A stretch of 25,137 nucleotides of DNA from Candidatus Accumulibacter sp. UBA704 (GTDB lineage: Bacteria; Pseudomonadota; Gammaproteobacteria; Burkholderiales; Rhodocyclaceae), in contig DBMG01000005.1 of NCBI GenBank assembly GCA_002304785.1, positions 1 through 25,137 of the forward strand, written 5' to 3'. The notes under the pieces are model-generated. The model made no database searches, was not told the origin of the DNA, and was given only the letters and a program-made list of their open reading frames with translations. This document shows, piece after piece, positions 6,734 through 14,634 of this stretch (positions within the stretch are counted from its first letter, which is position 1; each line of letters begins with the position of its first letter). Both the position numbers and the translations under genes were made by a program.

Positions 6734-7783
6734 ATGACACGATTTGTCGACGTTCCCGCCATGTCGGCGCTGATCCAGACCCTCGGCGTCACTGACTTCA
6801 TCGGCCAACTGGCCGACGCCATCGAAAGCGACTTCGTGCGCTGGCCGCAGTTCGAGAAGTCGGCGCGCCTCGCCAGCCACTCGGACATCGGAGTGATCGA
6901 GCTGATGCCCGTCTCTGACGCCGATCGATACGCCTTCAAGTACGTCAACGGGCACCCCGCCAACACCGGCAAGAACCTGTTCACGGTGATGGCCTTCGGC
7001 GTGCTGGCCGATGTGAGCACCGGCTACCCCGTGGTGCTCTCGGAACTCACACTGGCCACCGCCCTGCGCACCTGCGCGACCTCGCTGGTGGCGGCTCGCG
7101 CGCTGGCCCGGCACGAGGCGAAGCGCATGGCACTAATCGGCAACGGCGCGCAGAGCGAGTTCCAGGCGCTGGCCTTCCACCGCTGGCTGGGCATCGACGA
7201 AATCGCCATCTTCGACGTCGACTCCAAGGCCTCGGACAAGCTCGAACGCAACCTCGCCGACTACACCGATCTCAGGATCATTCGCTGCAATTCCACCGCG
7301 GAAGCGGTGCGCGGCGCCGACATCGTCACTACTGTCACGGCCGACAAGACCCGCGCCGCGATCATCACCCCGGACATGCTCGAACCTGGCGTGCACATCA
7401 ACGGCGTCGGCGGCGACTGCCCCGGCAAAACCGAGCTGCACCCCGAGGTGCTGCGTGCCGCGCGGGTGTTCGTTGAATACGAGCCGCAAACGCGCGTCGA
7501 GGGCGACATCCAGCAGATGCCGGCCGACTTCCCCGTTGTGGAGCTGTGGCGCGTCCTCGGCGGCCACGCCGAGGGCCGCCAGGATGACGCGCAGATCACC
7601 GTCTTCGACTCGGTTGGCTTCGCACTCGAAGACTTCTCCGCCCTGCGCCTGATCCACGCGCACGCGCTCCGGCTGAATATTGGCCGCGACGTGGAATTGG
7701 TGCCGGAAACCGACGACCCCAAGGATCTCTTCCGCCATGCCACTGCGCATTCGCCGCACCGGCGTATCCGCCGCGTGGCGTAA
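6734..7783 (+). CDS. Ornithine cyclodeaminase
   Basis: Converts L-ornithine to L-proline and ammonia with bound NAD, an arginine/ornithine degradation step in the cytoplasm. From the ATG at 6734, preceded by AGGAGA at 6722-6727, the protein has 349 residues, like the Pseudomonas putida enzyme. Lys69 and Asp228 (in GGDCPGK) fall at the same positions as the catalytic residues known there. The NAD-binding GNGAQ is at 136-140, and the end RRIRRVA also resembles the P. putida protein. The segment FVEYEPQTRVEGDIQQMPADFPVVELWRV-like region places it in the ornithine cyclodeaminase branch and not the alanine dehydrogenase/mu-crystallin branches. The frame is open further upstream but lacks family similarity there. 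Divergent from the Lrp-type regulator. Confidence 0.95.
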   Translation: MTRFVDVPAMSALIQTLGVTDFIGQLADAIESDFVRWPQFEKSARLASHSDIGVIELMPVSDADRYAFKYVNGHPANTGKNLFTVMAFGVLADVSTGYPVVLSELTLATALRTCATSLVAARALARHEAKRMALIGNGAQSEFQALAFHRWLGIDEIAIFDVDSKASDKLERNLADYTDLRIIRCNSTAEAVRGADIVTTVTADKTRAAIITPDMLEPGVHINGVGGDCPGKTELHPEVLRAARVFVEYEPQTRVEGDIQQMPADFPVVELWRVLGGHAEGRQDDAQITVFDSVGFALEDFSALRLIHAHALRLNIGRDVELVPETDDPKDLFRHATAHSPHRRIRRVA

Positions 7784-8037
7784 CATCTGCACCGCTTCTG
7801 CGGCGGCAAGCGGGCGAAAGAACTGACTGGCGCGCGCATACCTCGACCGACTGGTTCAGGTAGCCGGCGTGTTTGGGTTCAATAAACCCCAGAAGCAAGT
7901 CCCGGTCAAATACCTAGCGAATCGCAAGGTCGGCTTTCAGAGTGGATGTTGAATGCGTACAATCCGCCAAGAGTGGTCATCGAAAAAGCCGCCGGAAGCG
8001 CCACTGAAGCTCCGGCAATAATCGTCTGACTCCCCCC
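7784..8037. other. 254-base gap without a convincing gene
   Basis: After the ornithine cyclodeaminase stop there is a weak inverted repeat (CCGCTT 7792-7797 with AAGCGG 7808-7813) without a T run. Short open frames on both strands around 7820-7950 (for example a minus-strand VFDRDLLLGFIEPKH stretch preceded by a stop) lack a start codon or end quickly. They may be gene remnants or chance. A promoter candidate for the cupin gene lies at 7935-7963. Confidence 0.4.
7935..7963 (+). promoter_or_regulatory. Weak promoter candidate for the cupin gene
   Basis: A TACAAT -10 element (7958-7963) matches the consensus at five of six positions, but the -35 position at 17-base spacing (TTTCAG) is poor. 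It would give a leader of about 70 bases before the cupin ATG. Confidence 0.3.
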
Positions 8038-8358
8038 ATGCACCCCGCCAACCTTTTCACCAAAGCCAATCCGCCTCCCGAAGGCGAGCGCTTCGACGAA
8101 CTCCTCCGCCACAGGAATCTCCTCATCGAGCGGATCGTCAGTTCGGCCGTCATCACACCGCAGGAGTACGTTCAGCCGCAGGACGAATGGGTACTGCTCG
8201 TGCAGGGCGAGGCGGTGCTGCGGGTCGATGGTAAGTCGGTTGCGCTGAAGGCGGGGGATTACCTGTTCCTGCCCGCCGGCAAGCCGCATACCGTGGAGAG
8301 GACTTCCGAGGGGGCGATGTGGTTGGCGGTGCATCTGCACGCCGAGCCTGCGCGTTGA
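8038..8358 (+). CDS. Small single-domain cupin protein
   Basis: A 106-residue protein made of one cupin fold. The segment PQDEWVLLVQGEAVLRVDGKSVALKAGDYLFLPAGKPHTVERT fits the two cupin motifs, with the second motif G-D-x5-PAGxPH clear. The first motif lacks the usual His-x-His pair (it reads QDEW), so metal binding may be reduced; His at PAGKPH and HLH near the C-terminus could still contribute. The function is unknown; relatives are annotated as cupin-domain or phosphoribosylaminoimidazole-like proteins without evidence. No Shine-Dalgarno is visible before the ATG (a run of C residues precedes it), so start confidence is moderate. It stands alone between ornithine cyclodeaminase and the convergent arfB. 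Confidence 0.75.
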   Translation: MHPANLFTKANPPPEGERFDELLRHRNLLIERIVSSAVITPQEYVQPQDEWVLLVQGEAVLRVDGKSVALKAGDYLFLPAGKPHTVERTSEGAMWLAVHLHAEPAR

Positions 8359-8434
8359 ACACCCCAGCCCCCTCGCGGACTTCCCATTGAAGAGGGAGGA
8401 GTGATTGTGGCACCGCCACCCAGACTCATCACCG

Positions 8435-8845
8435 CTAATTCTCCGACGACCCCATCCGCCGCCCCGCCTTCACCGACGCGCGCCGCGCCTTGCCTTCCAG
8501 TCGTTTCGCAACGCTCGTCTTGGTTGGCCTGGTCGGCCGGCGGGTTCGCGGCGGCACGGCCACCCGGTCGATCAGGCTTTGCAGCCGACGCAGCGCTTCC
8601 GCCCGGTTCTTTTCAAGGCTGCGGAATTCCTGGGCTTTGATGATTACAATGCCGTCCTTGCTGATGCGATGATCGCCCGACTCGAGGAGCCGCCCGCGAA
8701 TGTCCTCCGGCAACGACGAGGCGGCGATGTCGAAGCGCAGATGCACGGCGTTGGCGACTTTGTTGACGTTCTGCCCGCCGGCCCCCTGGGCGCGGATGGC
8801 GGTAATCTCGACTTCTTCCTCCGGAATGACGTAGCGGGGGCGCAT
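8435..8845 (-). CDS. arfB: Alternative ribosome-rescue factor / peptidyl-tRNA hydrolase ArfB
   Basis: Rescues ribosomes stalled on messages lacking a stop codon by hydrolysing peptidyl-tRNA in the ribosome. The 136 residues match ArfB (YaeJ). The release-factor-like domain holds the catalytic GGQ at 23-25 (AQGAGGQNVNKV), then LRFDIAASSLPEDIRGRLL and DGIVIIKAQEFRSLEKNRAEAL. The C-terminal tail is very basic (RTRRPTRPTKTSVAKR … KARRASVKAGRRMG), as needed to enter the empty mRNA channel. The ATG at 8845 gives the usual start MRPRYVIPEEEVEI. The frame continues upstream, but that part overlaps the divergent yaiI gene and is not family-like. No strong ribosome-binding site is visible. Confidence 0.93.
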   Translation of the reverse strand: MRPRYVIPEEEVEITAIRAQGAGGQNVNKVANAVHLRFDIAASSLPEDIRGRLLESGDHRISKDGIVIIKAQEFRSLEKNRAEALRRLQSLIDRVAVPPRTRRPTRPTKTSVAKRLEGKARRASVKAGRRMGSSEN

Positions 8846-8902
8846 GGGGTTTTGTCCGAGAGTTCGAATAAGGTTGAGCAGATCAACCGGGAGAGTCCGT
8901 TC

Positions 8903-9358
8903 ATGAAAATCTGGGTCGATGCCGACGCGTGTCCGGCGGTCATCAAGGAAATACTTTACCGGGCGGCCAATCGCGCCCAGGTGCCGCTGACGCTCATCGC
9001 CAACCAGATGCTGCGCGTGCCGCCGTCGCCGTGGATCCAGGCGCTGCAGGTGCCGTCCGGATTCGACGTCGCCGACCGGCGCATCGTACAGGAATCGGAG
9101 GCCGGCGATCTGGTGATCACCGCCGACGTGCCGCTTGCCGCGCAGGTGATCGCCAAGGGGGCCGTCGTCATCGATCCTCGCGGGGAACTGCTGAATGCAC
9201 ACAATATCCAGGAGCGCCTGACCATGCGCAATTTCATGGAAGGGCTGCGCAGCAGCGGCGTGGAGACGGGCGGTCCGGCGACGTTGTCTTCGGCGGATCG
9301 ACAAGCGTTCGGCAACCAGCTCGACCGATTCCTGGCCAAGCGGGAGCACGGACGGTAG
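8903..9358 (+). CDS. yaiI: YaiI/YqxD family protein (UPF0178, DUF188)
   Basis: A 151-residue conserved protein of unknown precise function; the family fold is related to PIN/NYN-type nucleases. The start MKIWVDADACPAVIKEILYRAA is the family signature, with the Asp pair WVDAD that suggests metal binding. Further typical segments are SGFDVADRRIV, GDLVITADVPLAAQVI and the LNAHNIQERLTMRNFMEGLR stretch near the C-terminus. GGGAGA stands about 8 bases before the ATG. It is divergent from arfB (57 bases between the starts) and convergent with ispE, with only 15 bases between stops. Confidence 0.93.
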   Translation: MKIWVDADACPAVIKEILYRAANRAQVPLTLIANQMLRVPPSPWIQALQVPSGFDVADRRIVQESEAGDLVITADVPLAAQVIAKGAVVIDPRGELLNAHNIQERLTMRNFMEGLRSSGVETGGPATLSSADRQAFGNQLDRFLAKREHGR

Positions 9359-9373
9359 GTCGCCGTTTCCGAT

Positions 9374-10231
9374 TCAGTCACCCAACCCGCGCAGCGGATG
9401 CGCATCCAACCCCGGCGCTACCCAGCCGCGCATGTCGGCAGGCAGGCGGGCGAGTACGCCCCGCGCCTCGCGCTCCTCGGCGAATTCGGCGAAGACGCAG
9501 GCGCCCGAGCCGGTCATACGCGCCTCGCCGAACTGCGCCAGCCAATCCAGACAACGCGCGATCTCGGGAAACAGGCGCACGGCCACGGGCTGCAGGTCGT
9601 TGCCGCCAACGCCGGGGCGCCATTCGGCAGCGTGCATCGGCGATGTGTCGCGCTTTAGCTCCGGATTCTTGAAGATGGCTACGGTCGGCACCTGCACCGG
9701 CGGTTCGACGACCACGTACCAGGCCGGCGGCAACCCCACCGGCTGCAGCGCCTCGCCGACGCCTTCGGCAAAGGCGTTCTCGCCGCAGACGAAGACCGGC
9801 ACGTCGGCGCCGAGCGTGAGGCCGATTTCCTGCAGGCGCCGGCGCGGCACGCCGGTCTGCCAGAGGTGGTTGAGCGCGAGCAGCACCGTCGCCGCATCCG
9901 AACTGCCGCCGCCGAGGCCGCCGCCCATCGGCAAGCGCTTGTCGATGGCAATCTGCACGCCTCTGCGGCAACCGGTCTCCGCCTGCAGCAGGCGGGCGGC
10001 GCGCACGGTCAGGTCGCTTTCTGGCGGCACGCCCGGCAGCGGCCGAGCCAGCGCCACCTCGCCATCGTCGCGCGGCGAGAAGCACAGCGTGTCGCCGTAG
10101 CCGACGAAGCGGAACAGCGTCTGCAACAGGTGGTAACCATCGGCGCGGCGGCCGACGACGTGCAGGAAAAGGTTCAGTTTGGCCGGCGCAGGATAGGCGC
10201 TATCCCACGTCCATTGGTTTCGGTCGATCAC
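9374..10231 (-). CDS. ispE: 4-diphosphocytidyl-2-C-methyl-D-erythritol kinase
   Basis: ATP-dependent kinase of the non-mevalonate (MEP) isoprenoid pathway; GHMP kinase superfamily. Motifs are APAKLNLFLHVVGRRADGYH (catalytic-site lysine at 18), the GHMP phosphate loop LPMGGGLGGGSSDAATVLLAL, LGADVPVF with the catalytic aspartate, and the C-terminal ARMTGSGACVFAEF loop. The length of 285 is normal. The start codon is GTG and shares its first base with the last base of the lolB TAG stop, which indicates translational coupling. In many Betaproteobacteria ispE is followed directly by tRNA-Gln and prs; here about 5 kb separates them. Confidence 0.97.
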   Translation of the reverse strand: MIDRNQWTWDSAYPAPAKLNLFLHVVGRRADGYHLLQTLFRFVGYGDTLCFSPRDDGEVALARPLPGVPPESDLTVRAARLLQAETGCRRGVQIAIDKRLPMGGGLGGGSSDAATVLLALNHLWQTGVPRRRLQEIGLTLGADVPVFVCGENAFAEGVGEALQPVGLPPAWYVVVEPPVQVPTVAIFKNPELKRDTSPMHAAEWRPGVGGNDLQPVAVRLFPEIARCLDWLAQFGEARMTGSGACVFAEFAEEREARGVLARLPADMRGWVAPGLDAHPLRGLGD

Positions 10232-10839
10232 TATTGGCTTTCAGGTGTTTGCAGGGATGACCACTCGTCGATACGCAAGCGCAGTTCGAACGCCCCGGCC
10301 CGCTCGGCAAACAGGCGGCCGGGAGGCGCCTGCGGGTCGTCGCCGTCGTAACCGTATTCGATGCGCCAGTCCTCATGGCGCAGCCGCAGCGCACGTCCGT
10401 GCGCATCGCGCTCAACGACTTCGGCATCGGCGTGGCGACCACGCACCCAATCGGCAAGCAGGGAGAGCGGCAGACGATAACCCAGGATCTGCTCGGTCAG
10501 CGTCGCGGCGTCGGTGGCGGAATAAACCTTGCCGTCATTGGTGGTCAGCGTTGCCCTATCGGCATTGACCACGATCTCGGCGACTCCCTGCCCGAAGGGC
10601 GAGGCCAGCAGCAGTTCGTCGCTATTGCCGGAGTGCTTCCAGCTCAATCGACCCGAATGGTTGCGCTCTTCCTGGCGCAATGAAAAACGCCCCTCGAGGG
10701 AAAAGGCATCGAGCCTGTCGCCCGACAACCGCTCCGCATCGGGGCGCTGAAGCGTCGCCGCACACCCCGCCAGCAGCAGCGAGAAAACAAGGATCACCAT
10801 GCGGGACATGCCCCGCCAACCCGTCTGTCTCATGCGCAT
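10231..10839 (-). CDS. lolB: Outer-membrane lipoprotein insertion factor LolB
   Basis: Accepts lipoproteins from LolA in the periplasm and inserts them into the outer membrane. The N-terminus has a basic stretch, a hydrophobic core (MVILVFSLLL) and a lipobox LLAGC with Cys26 as the lipidated residue. The mature part fits the LolB fold: FSLEGRFSLRQEERNHSGRLSWKH, SPFGQGVAEIVVN, YRLPLSLLADWVRG and the closing LRLRIDEW. At 202 residues it has the usual length. It starts 5 bases after the TPR gene stop and overlaps the ispE start by one base, so the three form one operon. The first ATG is kept; later ATGs at codons 3, 11 and 14 would also leave a signal sequence. Confidence 0.93.
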   Translation of the reverse strand: MRMRQTGWRGMSRMVILVFSLLLAGCAATLQRPDAERLSGDRLDAFSLEGRFSLRQEERNHSGRLSWKHSGNSDELLLASPFGQGVAEIVVNADRATLTTNDGKVYSATDAATLTEQILGYRLPLSLLADWVRGRHADAEVVERDAHGRALRLRHEDWRIEYGYDGDDPQAPPGRLFAERAGAFELRLRIDEWSSLQTPESQ

Positions 10840-10844
10840 GCCGA

Positions 10845-12605
10845 TCAGGGAACCAGTTTCCGGATCGTTTCGGCCAGAACTTCATTCGTCGGATGGTTTT
10901 TCTGGGCGTCCAGCAACAGGCGCCGGGCGTCGTCCTGCCGCCCCATGACCCAAAGCACCTCACCGAGATGCGCCGCGATCTCGGGATCCTCGCGTTTGGC
11001 GTAGGATCGCTCGAGGTAGGCAAGCGCGCCAGGCAGATCGCCCTGCCGGAAGAGCACCCAACCCATGCTGTCGAGAATGAAGCCATCGTCAGGAGCAAGC
11101 GCGAGCGCTTTCTCGATGAGCTGTCGCGCTTCGACCAGACGCTCGTTGCGATCGGCATATGCATAGCCCAGTGCGTTATACGCCTGCGGGTTGTCCGGGC
11201 GCAGTTCGATCAGCCGGCGCAGGCGGACTTCCATCAGTTCGAGCTTGTTCAGCCGCTCCGCCATCAGCGCAGTTTCATACATCAGGTCGGGCTGTTCCGG
11301 CTGTTCGGCCAACCGGCTCTCCAGGAGATCGAAGGCCTCTTCGGGACGTTTGGCTTCGCGCAGCAGCGCTGCTTCGGCAACGTAAAGCTGGACGCGCTGC
11401 TCGGCATCCTCAGTCCTTGCATTGCGCAGCACATCCCGCCCCCTGTCGAGTTGTCCCTGCTGCGCCAGGATGCGCGCACGGCGCATCTGTGCGGGCAAAT
11501 AGTGCTCACCGGAAACGACCTGCGCGTAGTAGGCCAGCGCTTCGTCAGTCCGACGGCCCTCTTCGGCAATCTGGCCAAGATAGTAATAGGCCGGGCTCTT
11601 TTCCGTCCCCTTAAGCGAGACGAAATGCTTGAGCTGGGTCTCGGCCAGTGTCTTGTCGTCCTGCTGCAGCGCCAGGATGGCTACCGCATAGACAACTTCC
11701 GGGCTGTCCGGATACGCCTGCAGAAGCTGATCGAAGTGCCGCTTGGCATCGGCGTAGCGGCGCTCGCCGACCAGCGCACGCGCCAGCAGCAATTCGGCTT
11801 CACGCGCATTCGGATTGCGCTGCAGGAAGCCTTCGAGGAAAACGATGGCCTCCGCCGGCGATTCGCGCAGCAGGAGCTGCGCCTGAAAGAATGCCGCCAT
11901 CTCCCAATCAGGGCGCAATTCAAGCGCCCGCTGGATTTCGTGCTTCGCCCGTTCGCCCTGTCCCGCCGAACTCGCCGCTACGGCAACGGCATAATGGGCC
12001 TCCGCAATTCCGAAGAACGGCTGGCAAACCTTGTCAATCAGCCGGAAAACCGCCAGCCGGTCGGTACTGCGGGCGAACATGCGGTTCAGCCCCAGCAGGT
12101 TCTCCGCCAGGGCTCCCCGGTCGCTTTCCAGCATGGCGATCAGGTGCGGTGGCAACTCTTCGAGCTGATTGCTCAGGATCAGCATGCTGACCAGCATTCT
12201 CTGCGCGCGTTTCGACGCCGGATCCACGTCGAGCCAGAGCCGCGCCGTTTCCCGGGCGAGATCGAAGCGGCGGGCGTAGCCGGCCACCTCAATGGTGCGC
12301 TCCATCACCTGAGGGTCCCGCGTGCGCAGCGAGAGATTGGCGTACGCCTGGCTGGCCAGTTCGAGATCGCCGCGCTGCAAAGCAATTTCCGCCAGGAGCA
12401 CCTGGAATACCGTCTGTCCGGCGGAAAGCTCGGCTTGCGTTTCCGCCGTCGGGGCAACACTCGGCGCCGGAGAAGGAGGGTTGGCCTGGCGTGCTGCGGG
12501 CGCTTTCCTGGCGGACAGGTTCACGTCCTCGGCCTGTGCCGGAAGCGTCAGGGCGACGGCTAAAGCGGCCGCAGTCATGCAAAAAGTACGTCGAATGGAT
12601 TTCAT
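10845..12605 (-). CDS. Secreted TPR-repeat protein upstream of lolB
   Basis: A 586-residue protein with a Sec signal peptide (KSIRRTFCMTAAALAVALTL, likely cleavage after AQA at residue 25), so it is probably periplasmic. After a proline/alanine-rich linker (about 30-55) almost the whole chain consists of tetratricopeptide-like helix pairs. The clearest are near the C-terminus: NPQAYNALGYAYADRNERLVEA, DDGFILDSMGWVLFRQGDLPGA and DPEIAAHLGEVLWVMGRQDDA. No catalytic domain is seen. TPR proteins at this position before lolB-ispE are common in Betaproteobacteria. A scaffold role in envelope or lipoprotein assembly is inference from context. It is first in the operon and divergent from mutM; no clear Shine-Dalgarno precedes its ATG. 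Confidence 0.88.
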   Translation of the reverse strand: MKSIRRTFCMTAAALAVALTLPAQAEDVNLSARKAPAARQANPPSPAPSVAPTAETQAELSAGQTVFQVLLAEIALQRGDLELASQAYANLSLRTRDPQVMERTIEVAGYARRFDLARETARLWLDVDPASKRAQRMLVSMLILSNQLEELPPHLIAMLESDRGALAENLLGLNRMFARSTDRLAVFRLIDKVCQPFFGIAEAHYAVAVAASSAGQGERAKHEIQRALELRPDWEMAAFFQAQLLLRESPAEAIVFLEGFLQRNPNAREAELLLARALVGERRYADAKRHFDQLLQAYPDSPEVVYAVAILALQQDDKTLAETQLKHFVSLKGTEKSPAYYYLGQIAEEGRRTDEALAYYAQVVSGEHYLPAQMRRARILAQQGQLDRGRDVLRNARTEDAEQRVQLYVAEAALLREAKRPEEAFDLLESRLAEQPEQPDLMYETALMAERLNKLELMEVRLRRLIELRPDNPQAYNALGYAYADRNERLVEARQLIEKALALAPDDGFILDSMGWVLFRQGDLPGALAYLERSYAKREDPEIAAHLGEVLWVMGRQDDARRLLLDAQKNHPTNEVLAETIRKLVP

Positions 12606-12699
12606 GGAATGGAATGATACTCGGCCAACTCGGAACCAATTAGAGTTAATTAAGCCATAATGGTTTTCCCATGTTATGAACTTTTGTTAGCTGCAGCAA

Positions 12700-13527
12700 A
12701 TGCCGGAACTCCCCGAAGTCGAAGTCAGCCGTCTCGGACTGCTGCCCCATCTGCCCGGAAATCGGATCGCCGGGGCCGTATTCCGTACCCCCAGGTTGCG
12801 CCATGACATCCCTGCCGATATGCCTGCCAGACTGGCCGGCCTGCATGTGGACGCCATTCACCGGCGCGGGAAATACCTTCTTTTCGACTGCGAAAGCGCC
12901 GGGGACGGCGGCTGGCTGATCGTCCACCTGGGCATGTCGGGTAGCCTGCGCCTGGTGGCGAACGGAACGCCGGCACAAAAGCACGACCATGTTGATCTGG
13001 TTTTTGCCGACACCACGCTGCGCCTGCGCGACCCGCGCCGCTTCGGCACCGTGCTGTGGCACGAAGGCGGCAGCATCGAATCGCACCCGCTGATCGCCGT
13101 GCTCGGCATCGAACCTCTGTCGCCGCAATTCGACGGCGACTGGCTCTACCTGGCCACGCGCAAGCGCAGCACCCCGATCAAGCCCCTGCTGATGGACAGC
13201 CATCTGGTGGTCGGCATCGGCAACATCTATGCTTCGGAAGCCCTGTTCCGCGCCGGCATCTCGCCGATGCGCGCCGCCGGCCGGATCGGCCGCCTGCGTT
13301 ACCGGAAGCTGGCCGGCGAAATCCGGGCGACGCTGCAGGAATCGATAGCCGCGGGGGGCAGCAGCGTACGCGACTATGTGCACAGCGACGGCGGAGCTGG
13401 CAGCTTCCAGGTAACGTGCTTTGTCTACGGGCGCGAAGGCCAACCTTGCCGCATCTGCCAAACCCCCATTCGCGCATCGCGTCAGGCGGGCCGCACCACC
13501 TTCCACTGTCCGCACTGCCAGCGCTGA
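12700..13527 (+). CDS. mutM: Formamidopyrimidine-DNA glycosylase (Fpg/MutM)
   Basis: Base-excision repair enzyme that removes 8-oxoguanine and formamidopyrimidines and cuts the strand by beta/delta elimination. The N-terminus MPELPEVEVSRLGLLPHL supplies the catalytic Pro2 and Glu3; Lys58 sits in RRGKYLLF. HLGMSGSLR, KHDHVDLVF, DPRRFG and VVGIGNIYASEALFRAGI are Fpg signatures. The C-terminal zinc finger is C-x2-C-x16-C-x2-C (CRIC … CPHC). The length of 275 is normal. It is divergent from the TPR-lolB-ispE operon across a 94-base AT-richer gap, and convergent with the LysR gene (22 bases between stops). No strong ribosome-binding site is seen before the ATG. Confidence 0.97.
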   Translation: MPELPEVEVSRLGLLPHLPGNRIAGAVFRTPRLRHDIPADMPARLAGLHVDAIHRRGKYLLFDCESAGDGGWLIVHLGMSGSLRLVANGTPAQKHDHVDLVFADTTLRLRDPRRFGTVLWHEGGSIESHPLIAVLGIEPLSPQFDGDWLYLATRKRSTPIKPLLMDSHLVVGIGNIYASEALFRAGISPMRAAGRIGRLRYRKLAGEIRATLQESIAAGGSSVRDYVHSDGGAGSFQVTCFVYGREGQPCRICQTPIRASRQAGRTTFHCPHCQR

Positions 13528-13549
13528 CCCCGAGTCTTGAACCCCGATC

Positions 13550-14452
13550 TCACTCCGGGCAGACGACGCGGGTAGGGAAACTGGCAAACTGCTGTTCGAT
13601 CCATTGCCGAAAACGGACGACGGGCCCGGTATTCAGCTTTTCCATCCGGCACAGGAAGAAATACGACATCGGCGACTCGGCGTAGGCGCTGAAGGGACGC
13701 ACCAGGCGTCCGGAGACGAGATCGTCGTGCGCCAGCGAGTGACGGACCAGCCCCAGCCCCTGCCCCTTGACGGCGGCCTGCAGGATCAGCGCCGAATTGT
13801 CGAACATGATTCCGTGTTCGGGTTCCCTGGCCTTTATTCCGGCCGCGGCGAACCAGAGCGACCACGGTTCGTAGGATGAATGCATCAGCGGCACATCGTC
13901 GCACCAGACACCGTCGTGCAGTCGGTATTGGCTGGCGAAATCGGGCGAACAGACGGGAAACAGCCAATCGCGCAACAGAAGTTCGCTGAACAGGCCGGGA
14001 TAGGGGCCGGTGCCGAAACCGATCGACACGTCGGCATCGCCGCTTGCCAGATCGGTCGGCTTGTTGGTCGATTGCACGTCTACGTCGATATCCGGACAGG
14101 ATGCGATGAAGTCTCCCAGCCGCGGCAACAGCCAGCATGCGGCAAACGAGGAAATGGTGCTGATGCGCAGGCGTTTGTGCGAATTGCCGCTGATCTCCTG
14201 GGCCGCGTTCTCGATCTCGGCGAACGCCGCTTCGACACGCTCGGCAAAGCGCCTGCCTTCGCCAGTCAGGCTGAGACCGCGACCTGCTTTGTTGAACAGC
14301 GTGACGCCCAGTTCTTCCTGAAGGAGGCGAATCTGATGGCTGATGGCGCTGTGCGTCAGGTTGATCGCCTCGGAGGCACGCGACACGCCTCCATGATTAG
14401 CGACCGCGACGAACACGCGCAGGGCATTGAGCGACGGCAGGCGTGTCGACAT
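13550..14452 (-). CDS. LysR-family transcriptional regulator (GcvA-like)
   Basis: A 300-residue LysR-type activator/repressor. The N-terminal helix-turn-helix is RLPSLNALRVFVAVANHGGVSRASEAINLTHSAISHQIRLLQEELGVTLF, followed by the linker helix and a periplasmic-binding-like effector domain beginning near KRLRISTISSFAACWLLPRL. The opening SLNALRVFVAVA and the SHQIRLLEE-type recognition helix are of the GcvA/AmpR branch. The start MSTRLPS at 14452 is preferred; the frame is open 33 codons further up, but that part is not family-like and would run into the intergenic region. It is divergent from the 2-oxoacid oxidoreductase operon with 182 bases between starts, so by LysR precedent it probably controls that operon in response to a pathway metabolite. 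Confidence 0.93.
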   Translation of the reverse strand: MSTRLPSLNALRVFVAVANHGGVSRASEAINLTHSAISHQIRLLQEELGVTLFNKAGRGLSLTGEGRRFAERVEAAFAEIENAAQEISGNSHKRLRISTISSFAACWLLPRLGDFIASCPDIDVDVQSTNKPTDLASGDADVSIGFGTGPYPGLFSELLLRDWLFPVCSPDFASQYRLHDGVWCDDVPLMHSSYEPWSLWFAAAGIKAREPEHGIMFDNSALILQAAVKGQGLGLVRHSLAHDDLVSGRLVRPFSAYAESPMSYFFLCRMEKLNTGPVVRFRQWIEQQFASFPTRVVCPE

Positions 14453-14489
14453 GTCTAAATTTCTAACAGGTTTGCCAAAAAAATCGAAA

Positions 14490-14518
14490 TTGAACTCGCA
14501 TTCGTCATTGCCTAGAAT
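14490..14518 (+). promoter_or_regulatory. Predicted sigma-70 promoter of the oxidoreductase operon
   Basis: TTGAAC (14490-14495) and TAGAAT (14513-14518) are separated by exactly 17 bases. They match the -35 and -10 consensus at four and five of six positions. It points to the fused oxidoreductase gene, giving a leader of about 110 bases, and lies about 40 bases from the LysR start, where a LysR protein would normally bind. The preceding AT-rich stretch (about 14453-14490) could hold its binding site. Confidence 0.55.
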
Positions 14519-14634
14519 CCACTGCGCTACAAGTCCGCAAACTGGCGACATTGCTCATGTTACACGAGTCGACGAAGCGGAAAACCGAAGAGGATGCTCC
14601 CCTGTCACAGATCGCCACCTGAGAATGCGGCCAT

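Noticed and set aside
7800..7960. Possible PIN-domain or other gene remnant between ornithine cyclodeaminase and the cupin
   Set aside because: The VFDRDLLLGFIEPKH-like minus-strand stretch has a stop just before it and no start. A plus-strand frame of about 40 codons lacks a start too. Neither could be tied to a family.
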